Numbered from the stretch's first letter, positions 16,130-24,948 are shown. The stretch: DNA of 35,722 nt from Pelotomaculum terephthalicicum JT (GCF_022410535.1 NZ_JAKNBL010000033.1:1-35722); one strand, 5' to 3'. The notes: generated from the letters alone by a model not told the origin. Made by a program: numbers and translations.

Positions 16130-16411
16130 GTTTGTTTGAGTAAAATAAGTTTGAGTTATCGTATATCAGTACTTAAAAAATTATAAGCGGATAGCATGTT
16201 TTTCAGCAGCGTTACAAAGCTGTTCTATGCGAAAGGTGACTATCTGCTTAGCTGATTCGAACCTGGTTAAGGCGGGATTGAGTCCCTCTCCCGGCCAAAA
16301 AGCTATGAAATAAGCTTGCAGTTTATGTAGATACACATGAAAAATATTTGAAAGAGATTATAATAAAAGAAATTATGACAATAAGGAAGTAACAAAATGA
16401 AGCCTGACCCC
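16108..16411 (+). mobile_element. Internally deleted remnant of a REP-type (Y1) transposase element
   Basis: A 304-bp relic of the element that is complete at 20185-21183. Left end GGGGTCAGGCTTTACTTTGT (16108-16127) is identical to the complete copy's left end. The middle keeps transposase pieces: TGTTTTTCAGCAGCGTTACAAAG near 16199 and CCTGGTTAAGGCGGGATTGAGTCC near 16262 match the transposase gene near 20545 and 20623. The right end (16392-16411) matches the complete copy's inverted repeat except for two changes, one of which helps create the ATG of the downstream sigma-54 activator. The reading frame is destroyed. Confidence 0.85.
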
Positions 16412-18175
16412 ATAAGCATAAACGAACAAATAGTAAATATCATTCTTGATTATATCAATAACGGAATTATTGCTATTGACCGTGAAGGAACTGTTATTGT
16501 ATGTAATACGGTCGCTCAAAAAATGTTGGGTGAAGGTCAGCATGTCATTGGCAAGCCAATAAATTCCATGATACGAGAAACTGAACTATTGGATTTAATA
16601 AATTCAAGTCAGGATAATAATGAAAAACGTTTAACTTATCATAATAAATCATATATAGCTAATCGCATATCAATATTTGAAAAAGATACAGTGATTGGAT
16701 CAATAATAGTATTGCGGGATGTAACGGAAATGGATAAAATTTCTGTTAAATTAAAATCCTGTGAAGAATTGAATAAAGAACTGGAAGGTATTATTGCATC
16801 TTCATACGACGGTATTCTAATCACCGATGGTGAAGGCAAGGTTCTAAAAATTAATGAGTCGCTTTTACGGATAACAAACCTGACAAGAGATCACTTTATC
16901 GGTAATAAAATTCAATCTTTATACGAAGACGGACATATAGTTTATGAACCCGCTGAAAGTTTAGCGCGGGACAGTAAAAAAATCATAACCGGTATACAGA
17001 AAATCAGAACCGGGGAGGAAGTAATGGTTACATCCACGCCGGTTTTTGATGATGACGGAAATGTAATAAGAATAGTTACAAACGCCAGAGATATGTCCGA
17101 GATCGTCAATTTGCAGGAACAGCTTGCCCGGTCGCGTGAATTGAGCAATCACCTGCGGTCGGAGTTTAACAAAATGCTTGAAGACGAGTTGCGTTCCAAC
17201 GGGATGATCACCAGTAATCCTGAGATGTATAAAATACTTGGATTGGCCAGACGAGTTGCTTGCAGTGAGGTTACTTTTTTAATTCAAGGGGAGTCCGGAG
17301 TTGGCAAAGAAGTCCTCGCAAAACTGATCCACATTTGGAGCAAACGGCCAGGGGCTTTTATTAAAGTGAATTGCGGCGCGATACCACAGCATCTGTTGGA
17401 ATCAGAACTTTTCGGATACGACAGAGGCGCATTTACCGGGGCCAATAAAGAAGGCAAGCCTGGTCTTTTTGAACTGGCCGGTGAAGGCACGCTTTTCCTT
17501 GATGAAGTTGAAGATCTGCCTTTAGAATTGCAGGGCAAATTTCTTCAAGTAATACAAGATCGAGAATTTATCCGTTTGGGTGGAACTAAAGTAATAAAGG
17601 TAAATGTGCGTTTAATAGCCGCCAGTAATAAAGAATTGAGAAAAATGGTCGCGGAACGGACATTCCGGGAAGACTTATTCTATCGTCTCAACGTAGTGCC
17701 GGTAACAATACCTCCGCTGCGTGAGAGGAAAGAGGATATTCCTTTATTAGTCAACTATTTTTTAAACAAGTACAATAATAAATATGGCGTAGAAAAATCA
17801 TTGGCTCCCGGTTTGCTGCAAAGCTTTATGAATTATCACTGGCCGGGTAACATTCGGGAATTGAAAAATGTTGTGGAACGGTTAATTATTACCTGCTCCA
17901 GTGATATTATTAGTGATGTTGTTAATGAAGACATCTTAGTGGCAAAACAAAATGTTCAGCTTCGGAATACGGCAGGTGCGGGTGAAAGCGCAGCACCTGA
18001 GCCGGGTCATCAGAGTGAAGAAGTGTTTTCCCCCTTAAAAGAGATTTTGGAGAGCGTTGAGAAAGACATATTGTCCAGAGCGTTAAAAAAATATAAAAAT
18101 TCCAGACGTATTGGCCGGATCTTGGGTATATCCCACACCGCTGTTTTGAGAAAAATAAGAAAATATAAGCTGTAA
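16397..18175 (+). CDS. PAS-containing sigma-54-dependent transcriptional activator (first copy)
   Basis: A 592-residue enhancer-binding protein. Residues about 8-115 and 125-235 are two PAS domains (GIIAIDREGTVIVCN; YDGILITDGEGKVLKINESL), then a short coiled coil. The AAA+ domain has Walker A GESGVGKE (about 298), the sigma-54 contact loop GAFTGA (about 345), Walker B GTLFLDEVED and REDLFYRLNVVPVTIPPLRER with the arginine fingers. The C-terminal Fis-type helix-turn-helix is KNSRRIGRILGISHTAVLRKI. PAS sensors suggest direct sensing of a small ligand. Its ATG and first residues lie in a transposon inverted repeat; AAGGAAG upstream serves as ribosome site. It precedes, and probably controls, the benzoate-ligase-like gene. 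Confidence 0.92.
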   Translation: MKPDPISINEQIVNIILDYINNGIIAIDREGTVIVCNTVAQKMLGEGQHVIGKPINSMIRETELLDLINSSQDNNEKRLTYHNKSYIANRISIFEKDTVIGSIIVLRDVTEMDKISVKLKSCEELNKELEGIIASSYDGILITDGEGKVLKINESLLRITNLTRDHFIGNKIQSLYEDGHIVYEPAESLARDSKKIITGIQKIRTGEEVMVTSTPVFDDDGNVIRIVTNARDMSEIVNLQEQLARSRELSNHLRSEFNKMLEDELRSNGMITSNPEMYKILGLARRVACSEVTFLIQGESGVGKEVLAKLIHIWSKRPGAFIKVNCGAIPQHLLESELFGYDRGAFTGANKEGKPGLFELAGEGTLFLDEVEDLPLELQGKFLQVIQDREFIRLGGTKVIKVNVRLIAASNKELRKMVAERTFREDLFYRLNVVPVTIPPLRERKEDIPLLVNYFLNKYNNKYGVEKSLAPGLLQSFMNYHWPGNIRELKNVVERLIITCSSDIISDVVNEDILVAKQNVQLRNTAGAGESAAPEPGHQSEEVFSPLKEILESVEKDILSRALKKYKNSRRIGRILGISHTAVLRKIRKYKL

Positions 18176-18207
18176 TGAAGACCTGCCTGGTTAAGTTTCT
18201 AATAAAA

Positions 18208-18275
18208 CGGAAACATTATGTTCCGTTTGGAACATAATGTTTCCGCTTTATTGGGGTCGGGAACCTTATAGTTCC
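18208..18275. promoter_or_regulatory. Three GGAA-N8-TTCC dyads, putative activator (enhancer) sites
   Basis: Dyads at 18209-18224, 18229-18244 and 18260-18275 all fit GGAA-N8-TTCC. Their starts are 20 and 31 bp apart, near two and three helical turns. They lie roughly 100-165 bp upstream of the -24/-12 promoter, a normal enhancer distance. The first two together also form a perfect 17-bp stem (18208-18245, loop GTTT) that could act as a hairpin after the activator gene, though no clear U-run follows. Confidence 0.6.
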
Positions 18276-18372
18276 ACCCGCATGTCGCTGTATTTAAACG
18301 GCGGCTTTTTTATTATTGTGTAAAACCCGTGTTATCTTTGATCTTATGGTTATTTTATCGAATATTGTAAAC

Positions 18373-18388
18373 TGGCAAAATTATTGCA
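18373..18388 (+). promoter_or_regulatory. Sigma-54 promoter of the benzoate-CoA-ligase-like gene
   Basis: TGGCA (18373-18377) and TTGCA (18384-18388) place the GG and GC doublets exactly 10 bp apart, as required by sigma-54. It lies 47 bp before the ligase start and downstream of the GGAA-N8-TTCC dyads. Confidence 0.85.
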
Positions 18389-18434
18389 ATTGTTTAATAT
18401 TTTAAATGATTAAAAAAATAAGGGAGGAAATCGT

Positions 18435-20005
18435 ATGACTTATGCAAAACTTACTTTTCCGGACAAGTATAATGAAGCTGAACGTTTTGTCGATTGGAAC
18501 GTTGCTCAAGGGCGCGGCGGCAAGGTAGCTATTTATCACAAAGAAGATAGAATTACTTATCAGGAAGTTTTGGACAACGTCAACCGTACTGGCAACGCCT
18601 TGCTCTCTTTGGGTATAAACATGGAGGACAGGGTGCTTTTGCTGGCGTTTGACTGTCCGGAATTCGTCTATACATTTTTCGGCGCGATGAAGATCGGGGC
18701 AGTGCCCATACCGACCAACACCATGTTGAAGCCGGAAGACTATCGCTATCTCTTAAATGACAGCAGGTCGAAAGCCGTTGTGGTCAGCCGTGAGCTGCTG
18801 CCCGGCATTCTTACGGTGAAAGATGAACTTATATTTTTGAAAAATATCATAGTGATTGGGGAGCCGGTTGAAAACACCATCAATTTTGACGAGTTGCTGA
18901 AAGGCGGTTCCACTGAATTGGCCGCGGCCCCCACTTCTCCGGATGACGCCGCTTTCTGGCTTTACAGTTCCGGCACCACCGGTTTTCCGAAAGGCACCGT
19001 GCACCTGCACCATGACATGTGTCTTACAGCGCCGAATATTACGGTAAGGGTATCTTGAGCATTAACGAGAACGATATCACCTATTCAGTGGCGAGGCTGT
19101 TCTTCGCATACGGACTCGGCAATGCTTTGTTCTTCCCGTTTTACGTTGGCGGAGCAACTATATTATCGCCTGATCGCCCGCAGCCCAAGCACGTTCTCGA
19201 AGTTTGCACCAAGTACCGCCCGACCCTTTACTTCGGGGTTCCGACGTCTTATAATGCCATCGTGCAGGTAAAAGACGCGGAGAAAAACTACGACATGAGT
19301 TCTATCCGGCTGTGCGCGTCCGCCGGTGAGGCGCTGCCGGGACCTGTATGGCGCCAGTGGAGGGAAAAATTCGGCTTGGAAATTCTGGACGGAATCGGCT
19401 CGACGGAAATCCTGCACATCTATGTCAGCAACAGGGCGGGCATGTCCAGGCCCGACAGCACCGGCACGATAGTGCCGGGCTACGAGGCGAAAATAGTGGA
19501 CGAGAACGGCGTATCATTGCCGCCCGGGGAAGTAGGCACATTGATGATTAAAGGTGACAGCACGGCGTCATGCTACTGGAACAAGCACGAAAAGACTAAA
19601 AATACTTTTGTCGGCGAGTGGTTCAACACCGGTGACCAGTACTCCATTGATAAAGAAGGTTACTTCACTTACGCCGGCCGGGGCGACGACATGATCAAGG
19701 CCGGCGGCATTTGGGTTTCCCCTGTTGAAGTCGAAAACACGCTTATGGCGCACCCGGCCGTGCTGGAATGCGGCGTGGTCGGTTCCCCGGATGTTGATGG
19801 TTTGATTAAGCCGAAGGCGTATATAGTATTCAAACCGGATGTGGAAGTAACGGAAAAGCTGATGGAAGAAGTCAAGCTGTACGTGAAGAATACTATTGCC
19901 CCCTATAAGTTCCCGCGGTGGATTGAGGCGATTGAAGAGCTGCCTAAGACTGCCACCGGCAAGGTTCAACGTTACAAGCTTAGACAGCTGGATCAACAGA
20001 AATAA
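18435..20005 (+). pseudogene. Benzoate-CoA ligase family acid ligase, interrupted by a 2-nt frameshift
   Basis: An AMP-forming acyl-CoA ligase of the benzoate-CoA ligase family (about 523 residues if joined), which activates aromatic acids with ATP and CoA. Part one (18435-19058 frame) has NVAQGRGGKVAIYH, GAMKIGAVPIPTNT and YSSGTTGFPKGTVHLHHDM. Part two continues in another frame with YSAEYYGKGILSINENDITYSVARLFFAYGLGNA, then IGSTEILHIY, TGDQYSIDKEGYFTYAGRGDDMIKAGG and PKTATGKVQRYKLR. At 19017-19021 the sequence reads ATGTGTCT; removing one TG pair gives HHDM-SYS-AEYYG, which restores the frame. So a TG duplication breaks it, unless it is a sequencing error. Ribosome site GGGAGG and a sigma-54 promoter precede it. 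Confidence 0.8.
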
Positions 20006-20151
20006 ATAACGATTTACCGTAATCTAACCCGGCAGCCGCCATTCTTCGTCTTAACAATGCAGTAATGCCGCAAAAGATCTATGTAATCTATAGACCTGCA
20101 ATCGATATAATTGGGGCTTAGGTCAACAGAGATACATTAGAAATAATATTG

Positions 20152-20184
20152 TATGCCATCGCGTTTAGCGGTGGCATATCTTAT
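20152..20184 (+). terminator. Hairpin after the ligase gene
   Basis: TATGCCATCGC pairs with GCGGTGGCATA (11 bp, one U-G) around GTTTA (20152-20178), followed by TCTTAT. A likely but U-poor terminator for the ligase gene. The transposase element begins immediately after. Confidence 0.55.
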
Positions 20185-21183
20185 GGGGTCAGGCTTTACT
20201 TTGTGAGTTTCTTTGTGTAAAATAGATTTGTAAATACTTGTTATATGGAGCAGTCATATGGCGAGAAAACCTAGAATACACTACCACGGGGCGATCAATC
20301 ACATTATAGCGAGAGGCAATAATAGAGAAAATATCTTTTGTAAAAATGATGATAAAGCAAAATATCTGGATCTGCTAAAAAAGTATAAAGATAAATATGA
20401 TTTTTTAATATACGCTTATGCTCTTATGGATAACCACCTGCATTTACTGATAGAAGTCAGGGATAACCCCTTATCTGGAATAATGCAGGGTATTCAGCTA
20501 TCATATACGCAGTACTTTAACAAAAATTATGGGCGTGTTGGACATGTTTTTCAGCAGCGTTACAAAGCAGTTTTATGCGGGAAGGATGACTATCTTCTTA
20601 CGCTGATAAAATACATACATGCGAACCCGGTTAAGGCGGGATTGAGTCCGTCTCTCGACTATAAGTGGAGCAGTCATAGGGACTACATAAGGGCTGAGAG
20701 CGATTTAGTGTCAACTGAATTTATTTTAAATTACTTTGGTAATGAGCCCCAAAAGGCTGTGCAAAATTACTTGCAGTTTATGCAAAATACCCAAGAGGAA
20801 GATATGCCGAAGAGCAACCCGGCAGTCCTGTATCAACCCGTTTTGCCTAAAATTAAAAAATCCAGCAATGGATTAAATATTGGCGTCTCACCGGAAGAAT
20901 TGCTTACGTTAATAGCTAAGAAAATCAATATTTCTGAAGAAATGGTTTTAAAAAAGAGCAAATTACCTAAAATAGCAAGAGCCAGAAGGAACTTTCTGTA
21001 CTTGGCGGTCAGTAGCGGCCTGTTAACCAGAAGCCGGGCGGCGGAATTTTTAGGAATAAGCCAATCAGCCGTGACTAGAACGTTCAACGAAATTGAGTAT
21101 AACGAAAAATTTCGAGTTGAGATGGAAGAATGTTTAAAGGAAATTAAGGATGGAAAGAAAGTAACAAAGTAAAGCCTGACCCC
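20185..21183 (+). mobile_element. Complete REP-type (Y1/HUH) transposase element with 20-bp inverted ends
   Basis: A 999-bp element bounded by GGGGTCAGGCTTTACTTTGT (20185-20204) and its exact reverse complement (21164-21183). It encodes one intact transposase. A decayed copy with the same ends sits at 16108-16411, and each copy lies directly upstream of a sigma-54 activator gene. The ends share the GGGGTCAG core with the repeats at 34231-34412, which suggests a related family of palindromic ends. Confidence 0.85.
20258..21172 (+). CDS. REP-associated tyrosine transposase (Y1 HUH superfamily)
   Basis: A 304-residue single-strand DNA transposase of the IS200/RAYT type. Conserved segments: MARKPRIHYHGAINHIIARGNNRE, the HUH metal site in YALMDNHLHLLIE, SYTQYFNKNYGRVGHVFQQRYKAV with the candidate nucleophilic Tyr, and YIHANPVKAGL. 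The C-terminal part adds a DnaA-like/helix-turn-helix segment (RARRNFLYLAVSSGLLTRSRAAEFLGISQSAVTR). Such enzymes act on palindromic repeat sequences. The frame is intact and ends in the right inverted repeat. A decayed second copy lies about 4 kb upstream. Confidence 0.92.
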   Translation: MARKPRIHYHGAINHIIARGNNRENIFCKNDDKAKYLDLLKKYKDKYDFLIYAYALMDNHLHLLIEVRDNPLSGIMQGIQLSYTQYFNKNYGRVGHVFQQRYKAVLCGKDDYLLTLIKYIHANPVKAGLSPSLDYKWSSHRDYIRAESDLVSTEFILNYFGNEPQKAVQNYLQFMQNTQEEDMPKSNPAVLYQPVLPKIKKSSNGLNIGVSPEELLTLIAKKINISEEMVLKKSKLPKIARARRNFLYLAVSSGLLTRSRAAEFLGISQSAVTRTFNEIEYNEKFRVEMEECLKEIKDGKKVTK

Positions 21184-21197
21184 AAAGGGGGGGACTC

Positions 21198-22946
21198 ATG
21201 CAAATGTTGGTGGGCCATATAATTCCTTTTATTCTTGATTATATTCATCACGGTATAATTGCTATTAACCAGAATGGAGTCATAATAATATGCAACGTGG
21301 CGGCGCAAAAAATGCTGGGATTTAACCAGCCTGTCTTAGGCAAGCCAATTACTTCCCTGATAACGGAAACAAAGCTGCCTAACATTGTTAACACAGGCCA
21401 AAGCGAGTATGGCAAGCGGTTTATCTTTAACAACAAGACTTTTGTTGTTAACCGGACACCTATATATGATAGAGATACAGTGATTGGGGCCGTTACAGTT
21501 TTTCAAGAAATTACCGAGTTGGAAGAGATATCTACAGAATTGGAATCATTTAAAAAAATCAACAAAGAATTAGAGGGAATTATAGCTTCATCATATGACG
21601 GGATAATGATTACCGACGGTAAAGGTAAGGTTCTGAAAATAAATGAATCTCTATTACGGATAACGAACCTTACCGCCAGCCATTTTTTAGGAAAAAAAAT
21701 TGATTCCTTGTACATGAAAGGGTTTTTTACTTCCGAACCGATTGCGCAGTTGGCCAGGGAAAGTAGAAAAATTGTAACCGGAATACAGAAAATAAAGACC
21801 GGGAAGGTGGTTATGGTTACTTCCTCGCCGGTTCTGGATGATAACGGTGACGTGATCAGGGTAGTAACGAACGCGAGAGACATGTCGGAAATAATCAACT
21901 TGCAGGAACAGCTTGCCCAGTCACGCGAGCTAAGCGATCAACTGCGGTCGGAATTTAACAAAATACTGAAAGAAGAGCTGGATGCCCATGAAATGATTAC
22001 CTGTAATCCGGAAATGTACAAAATACTGGAATTAACCAGACGTGTCGCCGGCAGTGAAGTGACAGTTTTGCTGCAGGGGGAATCCGGCGTTGGCAAAGAA
22101 GTGTTTGCCAAGTTAATTCACGTCTGGAGCAAAAGGCAAGGAGCTTTTATCAAGGTTAACTGCGGCGCGATACCAGGGCCTCTACTGGAATCAGAGCTTT
22201 TCGGCTATTCCCGCGGGGCTTTCACGGGGGCTAATAGAGAAGGCAAGCCGGGGCTTTTTGAACTGGCGAATGAAGGCACTCTTTTTCTTGATGAAATTGA
22301 AGATTTGCCTATAGACATACAGGGCAAATTTCTGAGGGTATTGCAGGACGGTGAATTCATCCGTTTAGGCGGCACTAAAGTGGTTAAGGCTAGTGTGCGT
22401 TTGATTGCCGCAAGCAATAGGGACTTAACGCAAATGGTTGCGGAACGAAGATTCAGGGAAGACCTGTATTATCGCCTCAATGTTGTACCGATATTAATCC
22501 CGCCGCTGCGGGACAGAACAGAGGATATCCCTTTGCTGGCGGATTATTTTTTAAGCGAGTTCAACAAGAAGTACGGTACAAATAAAATAATTACACCCGG
22601 GCTGATGCAAAAATTTTTGGACTACCACTGGCCGGGCAATATAAGAGAGTTGAAAAATGCTTTGGAACGGCTGGTAATTACCAGTTCAAGTGACATTATC
22701 AGCGCAAATGCTTTTGCGGCGACAAATCGTGGTACCTTCACAACCGCTGTGACATATGCGGATGACAAACCTGGGACGGAGCAAACGGAAGAGGCCATCC
22801 CTCTTTTAAAAGAAGCTTTAGAAATTACCGAAAAAGAGATATTGTTCAAAGCCTTAAAAAAATATAAGAACTCGCGGAATATTGGTCAGGCATTGGGTAT
22901 CTCCCATACGGCGGTACTAAAAAAATTGAAAAAGTATCAACTATAG
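21198..22946 (+). CDS. PAS-containing sigma-54-dependent transcriptional activator (second copy)
   Basis: A 582-residue paralogue of the activator at 16397, similar along the whole length. It has two PAS domains (GIIAINQNGVIIICN; YDGIMITDGKGKVLKINESL), a short coiled coil, an AAA+ domain with GESGVGKE (about 294), GAFTGA (about 341), GTLFLDEIED and REDLYYRLNVVPILIPPLRDR, and a Fis-type helix-turn-helix KNSRNIGQALGISHTAVLKKL. The near-identical recognition helix (GISHTAVL) suggests the two proteins bind similar sites. It begins 14 bp after the right end of the complete transposase element, with GGGGGG as ribosome site, and precedes the second acid ligase. Confidence 0.93.
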   Translation: MQMLVGHIIPFILDYIHHGIIAINQNGVIIICNVAAQKMLGFNQPVLGKPITSLITETKLPNIVNTGQSEYGKRFIFNNKTFVVNRTPIYDRDTVIGAVTVFQEITELEEISTELESFKKINKELEGIIASSYDGIMITDGKGKVLKINESLLRITNLTASHFLGKKIDSLYMKGFFTSEPIAQLARESRKIVTGIQKIKTGKVVMVTSSPVLDDNGDVIRVVTNARDMSEIINLQEQLAQSRELSDQLRSEFNKILKEELDAHEMITCNPEMYKILELTRRVAGSEVTVLLQGESGVGKEVFAKLIHVWSKRQGAFIKVNCGAIPGPLLESELFGYSRGAFTGANREGKPGLFELANEGTLFLDEIEDLPIDIQGKFLRVLQDGEFIRLGGTKVVKASVRLIAASNRDLTQMVAERRFREDLYYRLNVVPILIPPLRDRTEDIPLLADYFLSEFNKKYGTNKIITPGLMQKFLDYHWPGNIRELKNALERLVITSSSDIISANAFAATNRGTFTTAVTYADDKPGTEQTEEAIPLLKEALEITEKEILFKALKKYKNSRNIGQALGISHTAVLKKLKKYQL

Positions 22947-22959
22947 CCTCCCTGAAACT

Positions 22960-23038
22960 ATTACCACCTGGAAACTTATACTTCCAGGTGGTAATTAATT
23001 ATTCCAAAGAGTTTAAATTTTTGGAAACCTGGATTTCC
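22960..23038. promoter_or_regulatory. Two GGAA-N8-TTCC dyads, putative activator sites
   Basis: Dyads at 22970-22985 and 23023-23038 fit the same GGAA-N8-TTCC pattern as those upstream of the first ligase. Their starts are 53 bp apart, five helical turns. The first sits inside a larger perfect 14-bp inverted repeat (22960-22973 with 22982-22995), which could also form a hairpin after the activator gene. The second ends 29 bp before the -24 box, unusually close for an enhancer site. Confidence 0.6.
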
Positions 23039-23067
23039 ACTAAATGATGTGCTGTCGCAATCAATGA

Positions 23068-23083
23068 TGGCACATTTTTTGCA
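23068..23083 (+). promoter_or_regulatory. Sigma-54 promoter of the second acid ligase
   Basis: TGGCAC (23068-23073) and TTGCA (23079-23083) with GG and GC doublets 10 bp apart, a near-consensus -24/-12 element. The ligase starts 105 bp downstream, leaving an untranslated leader of about 95 bases. Confidence 0.9.
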
Positions 23084-23188
23084 ACCTTCATAATTTTATG
23101 AATTTTCTTGATTAAGGAGGTTGATCCAGTCGGGCTGATCACTACCCAAGCGTGTTTTGTGCCAAAATTTTATTAAGGAGGAAAGATT

Positions 23189-24850
23189 ATGTTGGAAGGT
23201 TTCACCCCGTGGCCGGAGGCATTTGGCAGGCTGTACCGTGAAAATGGTTACTGGTCGGATTTGACACTCGGTGAAATGTTGGAGTCTTCAGTTGAAAAAT
23301 ACGGTTCCAAAGAGGCGTTGATTTATGGAGACTTGCGGATCACATACAACCAGCTTGGGGAAAAAGTTAACCGGTTAGCGCACCATTTTTGGGATTTGGG
23401 TTTGAAACCGCTGGATCGAGTCGTCTTTCAATTAGCGAACACCCCGGAAAACGTATATACATTTTTAGCTCTGGTCAAGATCGGTGTGATACCTGTGATG
23501 GCATTGCCTGCCCACCGCTTTACGGAGATTAGTTACTTCGTTCAGCATGCAGATGCGGTAGCCACTTTTACTCCTACAGTACAGCGTAAATTTGATTACG
23601 TTAGCATGGTCGAACAAGTGCGGGCGGAGCAGCATTGTCTCAAATATATATTTATACAAGGCGAAGCAAAAAATGATCAGATTTCACTTGAAGCATTGCT
23701 CGATTCACCGATTGAGCACAAATATCCGGATGATTTTCTAGCCCGGTACCGGCCTGATCCGGATGAAGTCGCTTTCATGCTTCTTTCCGGCGGGACGACC
23801 GGTATACCCAAACTGATTCCCAGGACACATAACGACTACGTTTATAACATACGGCAGAGCGGCAAGGTGGGAGGATACGATGAAGATACTGTCTTCCTCG
23901 CCGTATTGCCAATCGCGCACAATTATACTTTGGGTTGCCCCGGGCTCTTGGCGGCCCTGTATTACGGCGGTAAAGCAGTAATATCGCCTGGTCTTGACGA
24001 GGAAACGGTATTTTCCCTCGTTGAGAAAGAAAAGGTGACGATTATAGCTGCCGCTGTGCCGCTGGTTTCGAGGTGGGTAAGCTCACCTGTTCCGTTGCGT
24101 TATGATATCAGTTCGCTAAAAGTTATCCAAAATGGCGGGGCCAGGCTGGCGCCGGAACTGCGCAAGCATATCGTCGAGCAATTTAAATGCAAGCCCCAGG
24201 AGGTGTTCGGCACCGGGGAAGGCCTTTTGAGCATATGCCCCCTGGATGCAGACGAGGATATGCTAATCAACAGTTCCGGTGTCCCCATTTCCCCCGGTGA
24301 TGAAATCAAGGTGGTGGATGATAACGGGAATGAAGTGCCGGACGGCCAGACTGGCGAGCTGATTGTTCGCGGTCCCTATACGATACGCGGCTATTACAAA
24401 GCGCCGGAGCACAATAGTAAATCCTTTACCGCGGATGGATTTTACCGCACCGGTGACATAGTGCGTAAGAACGAACGCGGCTACCTGTTTACCGAAGGCC
24501 GGAAAAAAGATCTAATCAACCGCGGCGGCGAGAAAATCAGTTGTGAAGAGGTCGAGAACTATATTTTGGCCAACCCCAAGGTCGAAAATGTTTGCCTTGT
24601 GGCAATGCCGGACGAGGTATTCGGTGAAAAAGCTTGCGCTTTCGTACTGCTTAAAGCCGGTGAAACAATGACTTTTGAAGAACTCAAGGATTTTTTAAGG
24701 AAACAAAACATCGCTGCGTTCAAGCTCCCGGAAAGACTCGAAATTGTCAGCGCCTTCCCGTTAAGTCCGGCGGGCAAGATTCTTAAGCGCAAGCTGCGCG
24801 AAGACATTATCGAAAAACTGGCTAAAGAAAAAGCTTCAAAAAATATTTAA
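23189..24850 (+). CDS. AMP-forming aryl acid ligase (2,3-dihydroxybenzoate-AMP ligase-like)
   Basis: A 553-residue adenylate-forming enzyme closest in pattern to EntE/DhbE-type aryl acid ligases. Opening: FTPWPEAFGRLYRENGYW. Core motifs: LLSGGTTGIPKLIPRTHNDY (P-loop A3), VFGTGEGL (A5), GFYRTGDIVRKNERGYLFTEGRKKDLINRGGEKIS (A7-A8) and SPAGKILKRKL with the catalytic Lys (A10). No siderophore genes are near, and the neighbours point to anaerobic aromatic or acid metabolism, so it more likely makes an aryl- or acyl-CoA; this is inference. Ribosome site AAGGAGG; driven by its own sigma-54 promoter. Confidence 0.85.
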   Translation: MLEGFTPWPEAFGRLYRENGYWSDLTLGEMLESSVEKYGSKEALIYGDLRITYNQLGEKVNRLAHHFWDLGLKPLDRVVFQLANTPENVYTFLALVKIGVIPVMALPAHRFTEISYFVQHADAVATFTPTVQRKFDYVSMVEQVRAEQHCLKYIFIQGEAKNDQISLEALLDSPIEHKYPDDFLARYRPDPDEVAFMLLSGGTTGIPKLIPRTHNDYVYNIRQSGKVGGYDEDTVFLAVLPIAHNYTLGCPGLLAALYYGGKAVISPGLDEETVFSLVEKEKVTIIAAAVPLVSRWVSSPVPLRYDISSLKVIQNGGARLAPELRKHIVEQFKCKPQEVFGTGEGLLSICPLDADEDMLINSSGVPISPGDEIKVVDDNGNEVPDGQTGELIVRGPYTIRGYYKAPEHNSKSFTADGFYRTGDIVRKNERGYLFTEGRKKDLINRGGEKISCEEVENYILANPKVENVCLVAMPDEVFGEKACAFVLLKAGETMTFEELKDFLRKQNIAAFKLPERLEIVSAFPLSPAGKILKRKLREDIIEKLAKEKASKNI

Positions 24851-24948
24851 GTAGTATCTTAGTTTTAAGTTCATTTTCTCATTCCTTATCACGATTGTTG
24901 TAGCTTGCTGGCTGTGTATAGCGCCAAGTATCTATAATCAGTTCGAAA

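Noticed and set aside
16190-16310. tRNA-like TTCGAACC within 16255-16263
   Set aside because: The surrounding bases match the transposase gene of the complete element, so it is part of the remnant, and no acceptor or anticodon stem forms.
19010-19060. Programmed frameshift in the benzoate-ligase-like gene
   Set aside because: No slippery heptamer or stimulatory structure is apparent; a simple TG duplication explains the break.
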